The notes below the pieces were generated by a model. It worked only from the letters and a program-made list of their open reading frames with translations. It was not told the DNA's origin and did no database searches. A DNA stretch of 64,000 nt from Microbacterium sp. Nx66 (lineage in GTDB: Bacteria > Actinomycetota > Actinomycetes > Actinomycetales > Microbacteriaceae): NCBI RefSeq assembly GCF_904066215.1, contig NZ_LR880474.1:1302001-1366000 (forward strand), written 5' to 3'. The position numbers and the translations under genes are program-made. Below are positions 8,029-17,727 of the stretch, piece by piece (positions within the stretch are counted from its first letter, which is position 1; each line of letters starts with the position of its first letter).

Positions 8029-9354
8029 TCAGTCGAAGATGCCGTCCAGGAGGCTGCCGATGACGAGCCCGCCGAGGATACCGGAGGCGAGGTCGCCACC
8101 GCCCATGCCGCCGCCGCGACGGGGGCCGCCGCCCCAGCCCCCGCCCCAGTCCTGGTCCTGCGGGCGCGAGGAGTCGATGTCCCGCTGTGCGAGCTGGAGA
8201 GCTTCCGCGGCGAGGTGGGCCACCCTGCGGGCCTGCGCCAGGGCCGCCTCGCGCGTCTCCTCGGCGGGCAGGAGAGCCGGCAGGTCGACCCGGAGCCGCT
8301 CGGCCTCGGCCAGACGGGTGCGGGCGTCGGCGCCGATCCATCCGCGGTGGCCGGCGATGAGGCCGCGAGCGACGCCGAGCTGCCGGTCGGCGTCGTCCAT
8401 CGCGTGCTGCACCTGTGCGATGGACGGCAGGGGGTTCTCGGCCCGGTGTCGCGCCGTGGCGATGGCCTGGTCGAGGCCCGCGTTCGCTTCGCGCAGCTGG
8501 GAGAGCTCGGCGAACGGGTCGTTGGGCTGCCCGGAGGGGGTGAGCGCGGCCAGAGCCGCCTGCAGCCGCGCGACGGCTTCCGCCACGGCGGGCGTGGAAG
8601 GAGCGGTCCGCGCGGCGATGAGGTCGTTGCGGGAGTCGGCGATGACCTCGGCCAGCGTCGACTCGGCGCGCAGCGCCTCGATCTCGAAGTCCTCGACGGC
8701 ATCGAGCAGGGCGCCGGCGCGGCGCGTCGCCTCGGTGGCCGTCTCCAGTGCGAGGTTCGCCTCCTCGTTCTGCTTCGCGGCACGGCGGCGCTCCGAGATG
8801 TCGGCGCTGTGGGTGGCGAAGCGGATCAGCTGCTCCGCCTCGGCGGCGCTCGCAGTGATCTGATGCATGGCGGAGTCGGAGTAGCGGGCGGACAGCCGGG
8901 ACACGGTCTCGTCCGTCTGCGGGATGCGGGCGCTCAGAGCCTCCGCGTCGGCGCGCACCTGCGCGATGATCTCGGGCGCTCGCCGCACCTTCGCGACCGA
9001 CTCCGCGAGCACGGTGGTCTTCTCGTCGAGCAGGTCCTGGGCCCAGTCGCAGAGCTGCAGGATCCGCGCGTTCCGCGTGCGCAGTTCCTCATCGGTGTCC
9101 GGGATCTCGTCGTGGTTGAGCTGGTGGAGCTGGAACGCCTCCCGCAGGTGCGTCCGGACCGACAGCAGCGCGGCCTTGAGGTCGGACGTCAGGGACTCGC
9201 CGAGCTCGGCCTCCGCGAAGACGAGCTCGTCGGAGGTGGTGCGGATCCGCTCGTCGGCGGCGACGAGTGCCTGCTCCGCGCGTCGGGCGAGGTCCGCGTC
9301 CTGCGCGGCGAGTTCTTCCTGTTCGCGTTTGCGTCTACCCCAAAATCCAGCCAT
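8029..9354 (-). CDS. Coiled-coil protein, TPM-less paralogue of the TPM-domain protein at 53577-55607
   Basis: 441-residue soluble protein with no signal peptide and no clear membrane helix. Nearly the whole chain is charged heptad-like helix rich in Ala, Glu and Arg, ending in a Gly-rich segment (WGGGWGGGPRRGGGMGGG) and a short hydrophobic tail (ILGGLVIGSLLDGIF) that could insert into a membrane or mediate contact. Several segments align by eye with the C-terminal half of the TPM-domain protein: GLIAGHRGWIGADARTRLA against DFIETRRGTVGSTARTRLA, and ANAGLDQAIA against ANAQIDGAIA. It therefore looks like that protein without its secretion signal, TPM domain and membrane helix. Single gene, convergent with hpf. 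Function unknown. Confidence 0.75.
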   Translation of the reverse strand: MAGFWGRRKREQEELAAQDADLARRAEQALVAADERIRTTSDELVFAEAELGESLTSDLKAALLSVRTHLREAFQLHQLNHDEIPDTDEELRTRNARILQLCDWAQDLLDEKTTVLAESVAKVRRAPEIIAQVRADAEALSARIPQTDETVSRLSARYSDSAMHQITASAAEAEQLIRFATHSADISERRRAAKQNEEANLALETATEATRRAGALLDAVEDFEIEALRAESTLAEVIADSRNDLIAARTAPSTPAVAEAVARLQAALAALTPSGQPNDPFAELSQLREANAGLDQAIATARHRAENPLPSIAQVQHAMDDADRQLGVARGLIAGHRGWIGADARTRLAEAERLRVDLPALLPAEETREAALAQARRVAHLAAEALQLAQRDIDSSRPQDQDWGGGWGGGPRRGGGMGGGDLASGILGGLVIGSLLDGIFD

Positions 9355-9426
9355 GTGCCGATCCTAGTTTCCCCGGCACCCGCGCGGGCTGAGCATCCGC
9401 TCCAGGCGAACGGCCCGCCGCGGAGC

Positions 9427-10059
9427 TCAGGCGGGCACCGCGACGGTGTCCTCGCCGCCGACGGCCAACGGCGTCGCCTTCGCCGGACGTCCCCTCTTGG
9501 GCCGTTCGGTGGTCAGTTCCAGCGCCATCTCGGGGTGCGGGTGCTGCGCGAGCCGCGCCTCCGCCTGATCGAGCCAGCGGAGCTCGGCTTCCGCCGCGCA
9601 GATGAGGGAGTCGAGGACGAGCGACCACGCGAGGTCCTCGGGGCTGCCCGCCGCGAGCCCGGGGGAGGGCGTGCGGCGCAGCTCGTCCAGCCGCTGCTGT
9701 GAGGCGTCCCGCTGGCTGCGGAGGATGGTCGCGGCATCCACTCCGGGCAGCGTGGCGGCGACCGCGAGTTTCACGGCGAGCTCCTCGCGCGTCGCCGGAG
9801 CGCGGAGCACCGGGGCGGCGAGCCAGCGCGCCGCCTCGGCCGAGCCCGCTGCGGTGATGTGCCAGTAGACATGGCCGTGGTCGTCGGCCTCCCCGCGCTG
9901 GACGAGGCCGTCGCGCTCGAGTCGCTCCAGGGTGTTGTAGATCTGGCCGACGTTGAGGGGCCAGGTCGACCCGGTCCGGCGGTCGAACTCGTGGCGCAGC
10001 TGGTAGCCGTAACAGGGGCCCTGATCGAGGATGGCGAGCAGGCTCTGGCGTACGGACAT
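9427..10059 (-). CDS. PadR-family transcriptional regulator
   Basis: 210 residues. N-terminal winged helix (about 1-80: LLAILDQGPCYGYQLRHEF, then VGQIYNTLERLERDGLV) typical of PadR, then a helical C-terminal dimerisation region of the longer PadR-s1 type. The last 30 residues carry KRGRPAK, an AT-hook-like basic motif that is not part of the core fold. PadR proteins are usually ligand-responsive repressors that act on their own promoter and a neighbouring exporter; no exporter is adjacent. A large palindrome lies upstream at 10094-10117 and is the likely operator. Ligand cannot be predicted. Confidence 0.88.
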   Translation of the reverse strand: MSVRQSLLAILDQGPCYGYQLRHEFDRRTGSTWPLNVGQIYNTLERLERDGLVQRGEADDHGHVYWHITAAGSAEAARWLAAPVLRAPATREELAVKLAVAATLPGVDAATILRSQRDASQQRLDELRRTPSPGLAAGSPEDLAWSLVLDSLICAAEAELRWLDQAEARLAQHPHPEMALELTTERPKRGRPAKATPLAVGGEDTVAVPA

Positions 10060-10093
10060 GGCCGGTCTCCCGAGGATGGTGGATGGAAAGCAG

Positions 10094-10117
10094 TGCCGAG
10101 TATATGCATACCCGGCA
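10094..10117. promoter_or_regulatory. 24-bp palindrome, candidate PadR operator
   Basis: Arms TGCCGaGTAT and ATACcCGGCA pair at 9 of 10 positions around an ATGC centre. It sits 35 bp upstream of the padR start and is AT-rich in an otherwise GC-rich gap, as expected of an autoregulatory operator. Confidence 0.6.
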
Positions 10118-10175
10118 ATTTCACTGACGCGGCGCGGCGGCCGCCCTTGCAGGCGACGTGGAGGTCACAGCCCGG

Positions 10176-10181
10176 TAACAT
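10176..10181 (+). promoter_or_regulatory. -10 hexamer upstream of secA
   Basis: TAACAT, eight nt before the ATG of the 11-codon leader ORF at 10190. No good -35 element at standard spacing. Confidence 0.4.
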
Positions 10182-10189
10182 GGCAAAGC

Positions 10190-10225
10190 ATGCCTGTCGC
10201 TCGCCTCGCGACGACCGGCGAATGA
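10190..10225 (+). CDS. Putative 11-codon leader ORF before secA
   Basis: Encodes MPVARLATTGE followed by TGA. The ATG lies eight nt after a TAACAT hexamer, so it could be [12 protein letters not shown] a leaderless start on the secA mRNA. The stop lies 15 nt before the first possible secA start. It does not resemble SecM or any export signal. Small upstream ORFs occur by chance, so this is tentative. Confidence 0.3.
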   Translation: MPVARLATTGE

Positions 10226-10240
10226 CCCAATGACAGGGAG

Positions 10241-13054
<2,814 letters not shown>

Positions 13055-13066
13055 CCCCCGGGTGAG

Positions 13067-13100
13067 AAGGAGGGCCAGTCCGTGCGGATTGGCCCTCCTT
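13067..13100. terminator. Hairpin terminator downstream of secA
   Basis: 15-bp stem (13067-13081 with 13086-13100, one G-T wobble) and a four-base loop, ending in TT. Separates secA from the aminotransferase promoter ten bases later. Confidence 0.85.
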
Positions 13101-13109
13101 TCGTCCCTG

Positions 13110-13115
13110 TAGGCT
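13110..13115 (+). promoter_or_regulatory. -10 hexamer of leaderless aminotransferase promoter
   Basis: TAGGCT ends six nt before the ATG at 13122. Confidence 0.6.
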
Positions 13116-13121
13116 TGATCG

Positions 13122-14348
13122 ATGACACCATCGCGCACCTTCGACCAGTCGTCGAAGCTCAAGAACGTCCTGTACGAGATCCGCGGAAACGCCCTCGTCG
13201 AGGCGGCGCGACTGGAAGCAGAGGGCCACCGGATCCTCAAGCTGAACACCGGCAATCCGGCGATCTTCGGGTTCGACGCCCCGCATCAGATCGTGCACGA
13301 CATGCTCGCCGCGCTCCCCACGGCCCACGGCTACAGCGACAGCAAGGGCATCATCTCGGCTCGCCGCGCCGTCGTGAGCCGGTACGAGGAGATCGACGGG
13401 TTCCCGCGTTTCGATCCGGACGACGTCTACCTCGGCAACGGCGTCTCCGAGCTGATCACCATGACCATGCAGGCGCTGCTGGACGAAGGGGACGAGGTCC
13501 TCATCCCCGCTCCCGACTACCCGCTCTGGACGGCAATGACGAGCCTCGCCGGCGGCACCCCCGTGCACTACCTCTGCGACGAGGACGACGACTGGCAGCC
13601 CGACCTCGAAGACATCCGGTCGAAGATCACCCCGCGCACCAAGGCGCTCGTGATCATCAACCCGAACAACCCCACCGGTGTGGTCTACTCGCGGCAGGTG
13701 CTGGAGGGACTCGTGCAGATCGCGCGGGAGCACCAGCTCCTCATCCTCTCCGACGAGATCTACGACCGGATCCTCTTCGACGACGCGGTGCACATCCCGA
13801 CGGCGACTCTCGCCCCTGATCTGCTCTGCCTCACCTTCAACGGACTGTCCAAGACCTACCGCGTCGCCGGCTACCGCTCCGGGTGGATGGTCGTCACGGG
13901 TCCCCAAGACCATGCCAAGGGGTTCATCGAGGGGATCACCCTGCTGGCGTCGACCCGGCTCTGCCCGAACGTCCCTGCCCAGCATGCCGTGCAGGCGGCG
14001 CTGTCCGGAGTCCAGTCGATCGACGCCCTCATCGCCCCGACGGGGCGTCTTCACGAGCAGCGCGACATCGCCTGGGAAGGGTTGGAGGCCATTCCCGGCG
14101 TCTCCTGCGTGAAGCCCCAGGGCGCTCTCTACGCGTTCCCCCGACTGGACCCGAACGTGCACGAGATCCGCGATGACGCCAAACTCGTCTACGACCTGCT
14201 CGTCTCGGAGCACATCCTCCTCGTGCAGGGCACCGGGTTCAACTGGCCGACGCCTGATCACCTGCGGCTCGTGACCCTGCCAGAGCCGCGAGTGCTGAGC
14301 GAAGCCGTCGAGCGCCTCGGGAACTTCCTGTCGAGCTACCGCCAGTAG
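13122..14348 (+). CDS. Pyridoxal-phosphate aminotransferase, AlaA/aspartate-type class I
   Basis: 408 residues, cytoplasmic fold-type I aminotransferase. The substrate loop LNTGNPAIFGFDAP, the NPNNPTGVVYS motif, SDEIYDRIL, and the PLP Schiff-base lysine in NGLSKTYRVAGYRSGWM are all present. The sequence pattern is closest to the AlaA glutamate-pyruvate aminotransferase group, so alanine synthesis from pyruvate and glutamate is likely, though aspartate or aromatic activity cannot be excluded. Starts from a leaderless promoter. Its last 110 bp overlap, on the opposite strand, the 3' end of the CpaE-like gene. Confidence 0.88.
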   Translation: MTPSRTFDQSSKLKNVLYEIRGNALVEAARLEAEGHRILKLNTGNPAIFGFDAPHQIVHDMLAALPTAHGYSDSKGIISARRAVVSRYEEIDGFPRFDPDDVYLGNGVSELITMTMQALLDEGDEVLIPAPDYPLWTAMTSLAGGTPVHYLCDEDDDWQPDLEDIRSKITPRTKALVIINPNNPTGVVYSRQVLEGLVQIAREHQLLILSDEIYDRILFDDAVHIPTATLAPDLLCLTFNGLSKTYRVAGYRSGWMVVTGPQDHAKGFIEGITLLASTRLCPNVPAQHAVQAALSGVQSIDALIAPTGRLHEQRDIAWEGLEAIPGVSCVKPQGALYAFPRLDPNVHEIRDDAKLVYDLLVSEHILLVQGTGFNWPTPDHLRLVTLPEPRVLSEAVERLGNFLSSYRQ

Positions 14349-15519
14349 TCGCCGGAGGAGCGGACGGCTCGAGACCGGCCGCGAGCCGACGGACGGCAGC
14401 GACGAGCGCCGACCGCGGCGCGACGTCCGAGATCGGCCGGGCATGGAGGAGAGCCGCGTCGACGGCGCGACGATCCAGGGGAAGGAAGACGATGTCGGTG
14501 AGCCCGGCGAAGCGCTCCAGCGTGCGACGGATCTGACTCCGGGCATCGAGGCCGAGGGGGCCGGGACGGACCTGGTTCACGACCACCGTCACCGGCGTCT
14601 GGCCCACGAGGCGCCGGAGCTCGGCGTGGTCGCGGAGGAATCGGCTGATCCCCAACGGATCCGCTGCCGCCACCGCCACGACCCGGTCCGCCTCGCTCAG
14701 TGCTGCGACGGTCGCCGCGTGCCGCCGCGGGCCGACCACGTCGTAGGTCGCCTCCTCGTCCGCGTCGACGGCGGCCGCGACGTCCACGACGGTCTCCTCC
14801 GTCCATGTCCGGCAGAGGGAGAGCGTCGCCCGGACCCGCGCATCGGACAGCTCCGGCCAGCGGTTGGGGCGGTTGAGCCCGGCCAGCACATCGACCTCGG
14901 CACCTCCGGCTGCGAGGCGGGTGGAGAGGCGGGTCAGTTCCGCCGGATCGAGCGCGCCGGCCTCGGCGCGACGGCAGGCGGCGGCGAGGCCCGGGGCGTC
15001 ATCGTCCATCCCGAGGAGCAGCGCGAGAGCGGGGGCCACGGTGTCCGCATCGACCAGCGCCGTCCGGCGTCCGCGGCGCGCCAGCTCCACGGCGAGCTGG
15101 ACGGCGACCGTCGACCGCCCCGGCGCCCCGTGCGGACCCCAGACGGCGATGACCCGGGGTCGAGCCGACGGAGCCGGGGCGACGGGCTGAAGGTCGGCGG
15201 ACAGTGCCGCCGCGATCTCCCACCCCGCTGCGTCCGCGCGCAGGGGAGGGGCGAGGCCCATCCGTATCGCGGCGCGACCGTCAGCGCCTCCGAGTGTGAG
15301 GACGCGGATGCCGGCGCGGTCGCACGTGGACAGCAAGTCGGTGGTCAGCACAGCCCTGCTCGCGGGAACGACGACGGCCTCCACCTCCGGATGCAGACGA
15401 GACGTGATCATCGCCGCGGAGGCGGAGGGGATGCTGGCGGCCGAGACGCCCTCCCACTCCAGCTCGGCGACCAGCTCGTCGGCCCGCGGCGCGGCCACCG
15501 CGATGAGGACGACGCTCAC
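14239..15519 (-). CDS. CpaE/MinD-like P-loop ATPase
   Basis: 426 residues. The N-terminal third (1-115) looks like the degenerate receiver domain of CpaE/TadZ proteins. A ParA/MinD-type domain follows, with IAVWGPHGAPGRSTVAVQLA at the P-loop, LVDADTVAPALALLLG for the A' motif, and TPVTVVVNQV near the base-binding strand. The P-loop lysine expected before Ser/Thr is an arginine here. In Tad pilus systems this protein localises the machine; in mycobacteria a related protein (Ssd) affects septation. No other tad gene is in the window. Overlaps the SAF-domain gene start by ATGA. The last 37 codons overlap the convergent aminotransferase. Confidence 0.75.
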   Translation of the reverse strand: MSVVLIAVAAPRADELVAELEWEGVSAASIPSASAAMITSRLHPEVEAVVVPASRAVLTTDLLSTCDRAGIRVLTLGGADGRAAIRMGLAPPLRADAAGWEIAAALSADLQPVAPAPSARPRVIAVWGPHGAPGRSTVAVQLAVELARRGRRTALVDADTVAPALALLLGMDDDAPGLAAACRRAEAGALDPAELTRLSTRLAAGGAEVDVLAGLNRPNRWPELSDARVRATLSLCRTWTEETVVDVAAAVDADEEATYDVVGPRRHAATVAALSEADRVVAVAAADPLGISRFLRDHAELRRLVGQTPVTVVVNQVRPGPLGLDARSQIRRTLERFAGLTDIVFLPLDRRAVDAALLHARPISDVAPRSALVAAVRRLAAGLEPSAPPATTGGSSTGSSRGARRLRSALAALAGSRAAGDQASAS

Positions 15520-16136
15520 GACCCTGCCCCGACCGGGACCACGGAGAGTGCCGCACCGCCGGTGACCGCGGCGAGGACCGCAGCGACATCGCTCCGGTCG
15601 ATCACGATCTCCAGCTCCGCGGTGGTGTCCGCCAGGAGCCCCTCCCGCTCGAGGACGGCACGCACGACGACGTCTCCGACGAGGATGCGGGGCTCGTCAT
15701 AGGAACGCCCGTCCTCGCGCAGGGGCGCCTGCCAGATCTCGACCTCGGTTCCGGCCTCCACGTCTTCGGGAAGGCCCACGCTGCTCGCGACGACGACCGT
15801 CGTCGTGCGGCTGTCCACTGCCGTCGTCGTCGCCGTCCTGGGCACCAGCTCGCCCTCCGACAGCGTCCGGGCCGCGACCTGGCCCGTATCGAGCTGACCT
15901 GGCCGGAGGTACTCGTCGGACACGGCCCCGAGTGCCACATCGACGGTCGCGAAGTCGGAGGCGCGGAGGACTTCTCCGCGGACGATCGTGCGCTGCGCCT
16001 GGAGCACCGGCGTCGCCTGATCGGATGAGGTGAGCACGAACCAGACGCCGGCCATCGACGCCAGGACGAGCACGATGCCCACCGCGAAGCGGGCATCTCC
16101 GCGGAAGCGACGAGGGGAACGGGAGAGCGGGGCCAT
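15516..16136 (-). CDS. SAF-domain membrane-anchored protein (CpaB/RcpC-like)
   Basis: 206 residues. One N-terminal membrane helix (about 19-37, VGIVLVLASMAGVWFVLTS) after a basic cytoplasmic start, then an SAF domain (about 45-105, with VLRASDFATVDVAL and VAARTLSEGELVPRTA) outside the cell. The C-terminal half is a beta-rich region of unknown type. CpaB/RcpC proteins act in Tad pilus secretion, but this one is shorter and only partnered by the CpaE-like ATPase, to which it is [15 protein letters not shown] coupled. A perfect DnaA-box sequence lies 40 bp upstream of its ATG. The separate role in Microbacteriaceae is unknown. Confidence 0.72.
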   Translation of the reverse strand: MAPLSRSPRRFRGDARFAVGIVLVLASMAGVWFVLTSSDQATPVLQAQRTIVRGEVLRASDFATVDVALGAVSDEYLRPGQLDTGQVAARTLSEGELVPRTATTTAVDSRTTTVVVASSVGLPEDVEAGTEVEIWQAPLREDGRSYDEPRILVGDVVVRAVLEREGLLADTTAELEIVIDRSDVAAVLAAVTGGAALSVVPVGAGS

Positions 16137-16175
16137 GGCGTTATGGTCACAGAAGCGGCCACCAGGGCCGTCGAG

Positions 16176-16184
16176 TTATCCACA
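16176..16184 (+). promoter_or_regulatory. Perfect DnaA-box sequence (box 1)
   Basis: TTATCCACA inside the 13-mer CGAGTTATCCACA, in the divergent gap between the SAF gene and the HTH gene. The same 13-mer recurs at 17165-17177. Confidence 0.55.
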
Positions 16185-16234
16185 AGCTCTCGCCACCCCG
16201 CACCTCCTCCGCCCTGCGCGCCCAGAATGAGGGC

Positions 16235-16513
16235 ATGACACCCCCACACCCGCACACCCCCCGTTTCCTCGCGCCTGCGCAGGTGGCAGAGCTGCTGAGC
16301 ATCGATCTGGACGAGGTGATCGCGCTCGTCCATGCCGGAGACCTTCGCGGCGCCCCCCTCGGTGCGCCCGCGCGCTGGCGCATCGAGGAGTCGAGCATCG
16401 AGGAGTACCTGGCCGCGCAGGTGGAGGAGGCGCGGCGGATGGCCCTGTGGCGGCAGTCGCAGGCCGCGAGCTTCCCCGAGCTGTGGGGACCCGCCGCGTC
16501 CCGGCATCCCTGA
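16235..16513 (+). CDS. Small helix-turn-helix (excisionase/MerR-type) DNA-binding protein
   Basis: 92 residues. A compact winged-helix of the HTH_17 kind spans about 10-60 (FLAPAQVAELLSIDLDEVIALV, then the wing LGAPARWRIEESSIEEYLA), as in BldC and phage excisionases, which bind curved DNA cooperatively. The tail is helical and charged. There is no integrase or phage gene nearby, so excisionase function is unlikely; a small local regulator is more plausible. Divergent from the SAF/CpaE pair and ends three bp before the convergent gene at 16517. Start at ATG 16235; no clear ribosome-binding site. Confidence 0.75.
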   Translation: MTPPHPHTPRFLAPAQVAELLSIDLDEVIALVHAGDLRGAPLGAPARWRIEESSIEEYLAAQVEEARRMALWRQSQAASFPELWGPAASRHP

Positions 16514-16516
16514 GCG

Positions 16517-17155
16517 TCAGAGAGTCGGAGCTCCCTGCACGCGGATCGCGGCGAGGGCGGCGTACGGCACGATCCGGAAGCCCCGTACCGCGTCGGCCCG
16601 GCGGGTGGCGCCGCTGTCGTGCTCGGCGAGATCGAGGTGGTCGGCGGCGGCGCGATCGATGGTCCCGTGGAGATCGTCGCCGACGAGGAGGCGGAGCTGC
16701 ACCGGAAGACGGCGACGCGCGAGGTCGCGGAGGGCGAACCCCAAGGTCATCCGTTCGCGGAGCGTGGTCGCTCCACCGTTCGTGTCGTCGGCGAGGCTGC
16801 CCAGCATCGATCCGTGGTCGAGCGTGAGTCCGAGCACGGATGTCATCGGGATCAGCAGCATGGAGCTCGGCACGCGCGCGCCCTGCGGCACGCGCGAGAC
16901 GGCGGCGAGCCAGTCCACGCCCAGGGACCGCAGGCCGACGGGCAGGTGAGCCCCGTCGACGAGGTGGAGTGTCGCTTCGATGTTCGCGGCGCACAGATGG
17001 CGCAATCGAGCGCGCAGGTCGAGTCGAGCGATGCGGAGTCGCTCGGACTCGGCGTCGCGGGCGGCGCGTTCCGCCTCCCACTCCGCGGCGAGCTGTCCTT
17101 CCAGGTCGTCGAAGAGGGAATCCCAGTGCACCCGACCGAGCGTAGGGGCGGACAT
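16517..17155 (-). CDS. Conserved hypothetical protein (Microbacteriaceae type)
   Basis: 212 residues from the ATG at 17155. An acidic and arginine-rich amphipathic N-terminal helix (HWDSLFDDLEGQLAAEWEAERAAR, shown in part here by its start HWDSLFDDLEGQL) is followed by a mixed alpha/beta region with few recognisable motifs and no membrane helix or signal peptide. I do not recognise a family. An upstream in-frame GTG at 17176 would lie inside a DnaA-box sequence, so I prefer the shorter form. It lies between the HTH gene and the Rv3235-like gene, a position that seems fixed in related genomes, but I cannot assign a role. Confidence 0.65.
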   Translation of the reverse strand: MSAPTLGRVHWDSLFDDLEGQLAAEWEAERAARDAESERLRIARLDLRARLRHLCAANIEATLHLVDGAHLPVGLRSLGVDWLAAVSRVPQGARVPSSMLLIPMTSVLGLTLDHGSMLGSLADDTNGGATTLRERMTLGFALRDLARRRLPVQLRLLVGDDLHGTIDRAAADHLDLAEHDSGATRRADAVRGFRIVPYAALAAIRVQGAPTL

Positions 17156-17168
17156 CGTGTCGTCCGAG

Positions 17169-17177
17169 TTATCCACA
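17169..17177 (+). promoter_or_regulatory. Perfect DnaA-box sequence (box 2)
   Basis: TTATCCACA, with the same CGAG prefix as box 1, 14 bp upstream of the hypothetical gene's ATG in a divergent gap. Confidence 0.55.
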
Positions 17178-17227
17178 TCCGCGCGGACGGTCGCCCCGGC
17201 CCTCGCCCGAAGCGCGGAATCTACGGG

Positions 17228-17236
17228 TTGTCCACA
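17228..17236 (+). promoter_or_regulatory. DnaA-box sequence, actinobacterial variant (box 3)
   Basis: TTGTCCACA, the form preferred in many high-GC actinobacteria, 59 bp after box 2 and in the same orientation, in the gap before the Rv3235-like gene. Confidence 0.55.
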
Positions 17237-17316
17237 GACCTCCTCCTGCGCCGACCGTGCCGTACCGGGAACGTGTTCTACTGACGGCTCGCCGACGCCT
17301 CCGAGGGGAGATCGAG

Positions 17317-17703
17317 ATGATGCTGGCCGAGTACTTCGGACCGCAGCCCACTCCGGCCGATGAGCTTCCGGACCCCGTGCTCCTCGTGCGGAGCCTCACC
17401 CAGGGGGCTCTCGAGGCCCTCGCCGGAGTGCGGGAGGTGGATCAGCTCGCCCGCTGGTTCAGCGAGGAGGCGTACCGCAGCGTCGTCACCAGGGCCAACC
17501 TCGCCGCCCGTGCGCGCAGTGCTCGCGGTGTCGCGCCGACCCGACCCACCTTCGTCATCCGGACGGTGCGGGTGACGCACCCACGGGACGGCATCGTCGA
17601 GGCGGTCGTCGTGGTCGCGGGCCCGGGGCGCACCCGTGCCGTGGCCATCCGACTCGAGGGACTGGACCGACGGTGGCGCGCGACGTCGCTCGCCATCCTC
17701 TGA
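17317..17703 (+). CDS. Rv3235-family protein
   Basis: 128 residues, start at ATG 17317 behind GAGGGGAG. Soluble, with an N-terminal helical region (residues 15-60, LVRSLTQGALEALAGVREVDQLA) and C-terminal beta strands (FVIRTVRVTHP, RAVAIRLEGLDRRW). The pattern and location between secA and pdtaS/whiB1 match the actinobacterial Rv3235 family, for which no function is established. An upstream extension to 17257 has no ribosome-binding site. Followed after 24 bp by pdtaS, which has its own promoter. Confidence 0.7.
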   Translation: MMLAEYFGPQPTPADELPDPVLLVRSLTQGALEALAGVREVDQLARWFSEEAYRSVVTRANLAARARSARGVAPTRPTFVIRTVRVTHPRDGIVEAVVVVAGPGRTRAVAIRLEGLDRRWRATSLAIL

Positions 17704-17715
17704 GGCGGGGGAGCC

Positions 17716-17721
17716 TAGGCT
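17716..17721 (+). promoter_or_regulatory. -10 hexamer of leaderless pdtaS promoter
   Basis: TAGGCT ends six nt before the GTG start at 17728. Confidence 0.6.
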
Positions 17722-17727
17722 GGTGAG

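Noticed and set aside
16235..16513. Small HTH protein as phage excisionase
   Set aside because: No integrase, att-like repeat or phage gene nearby; flanks are core chromosomal genes.
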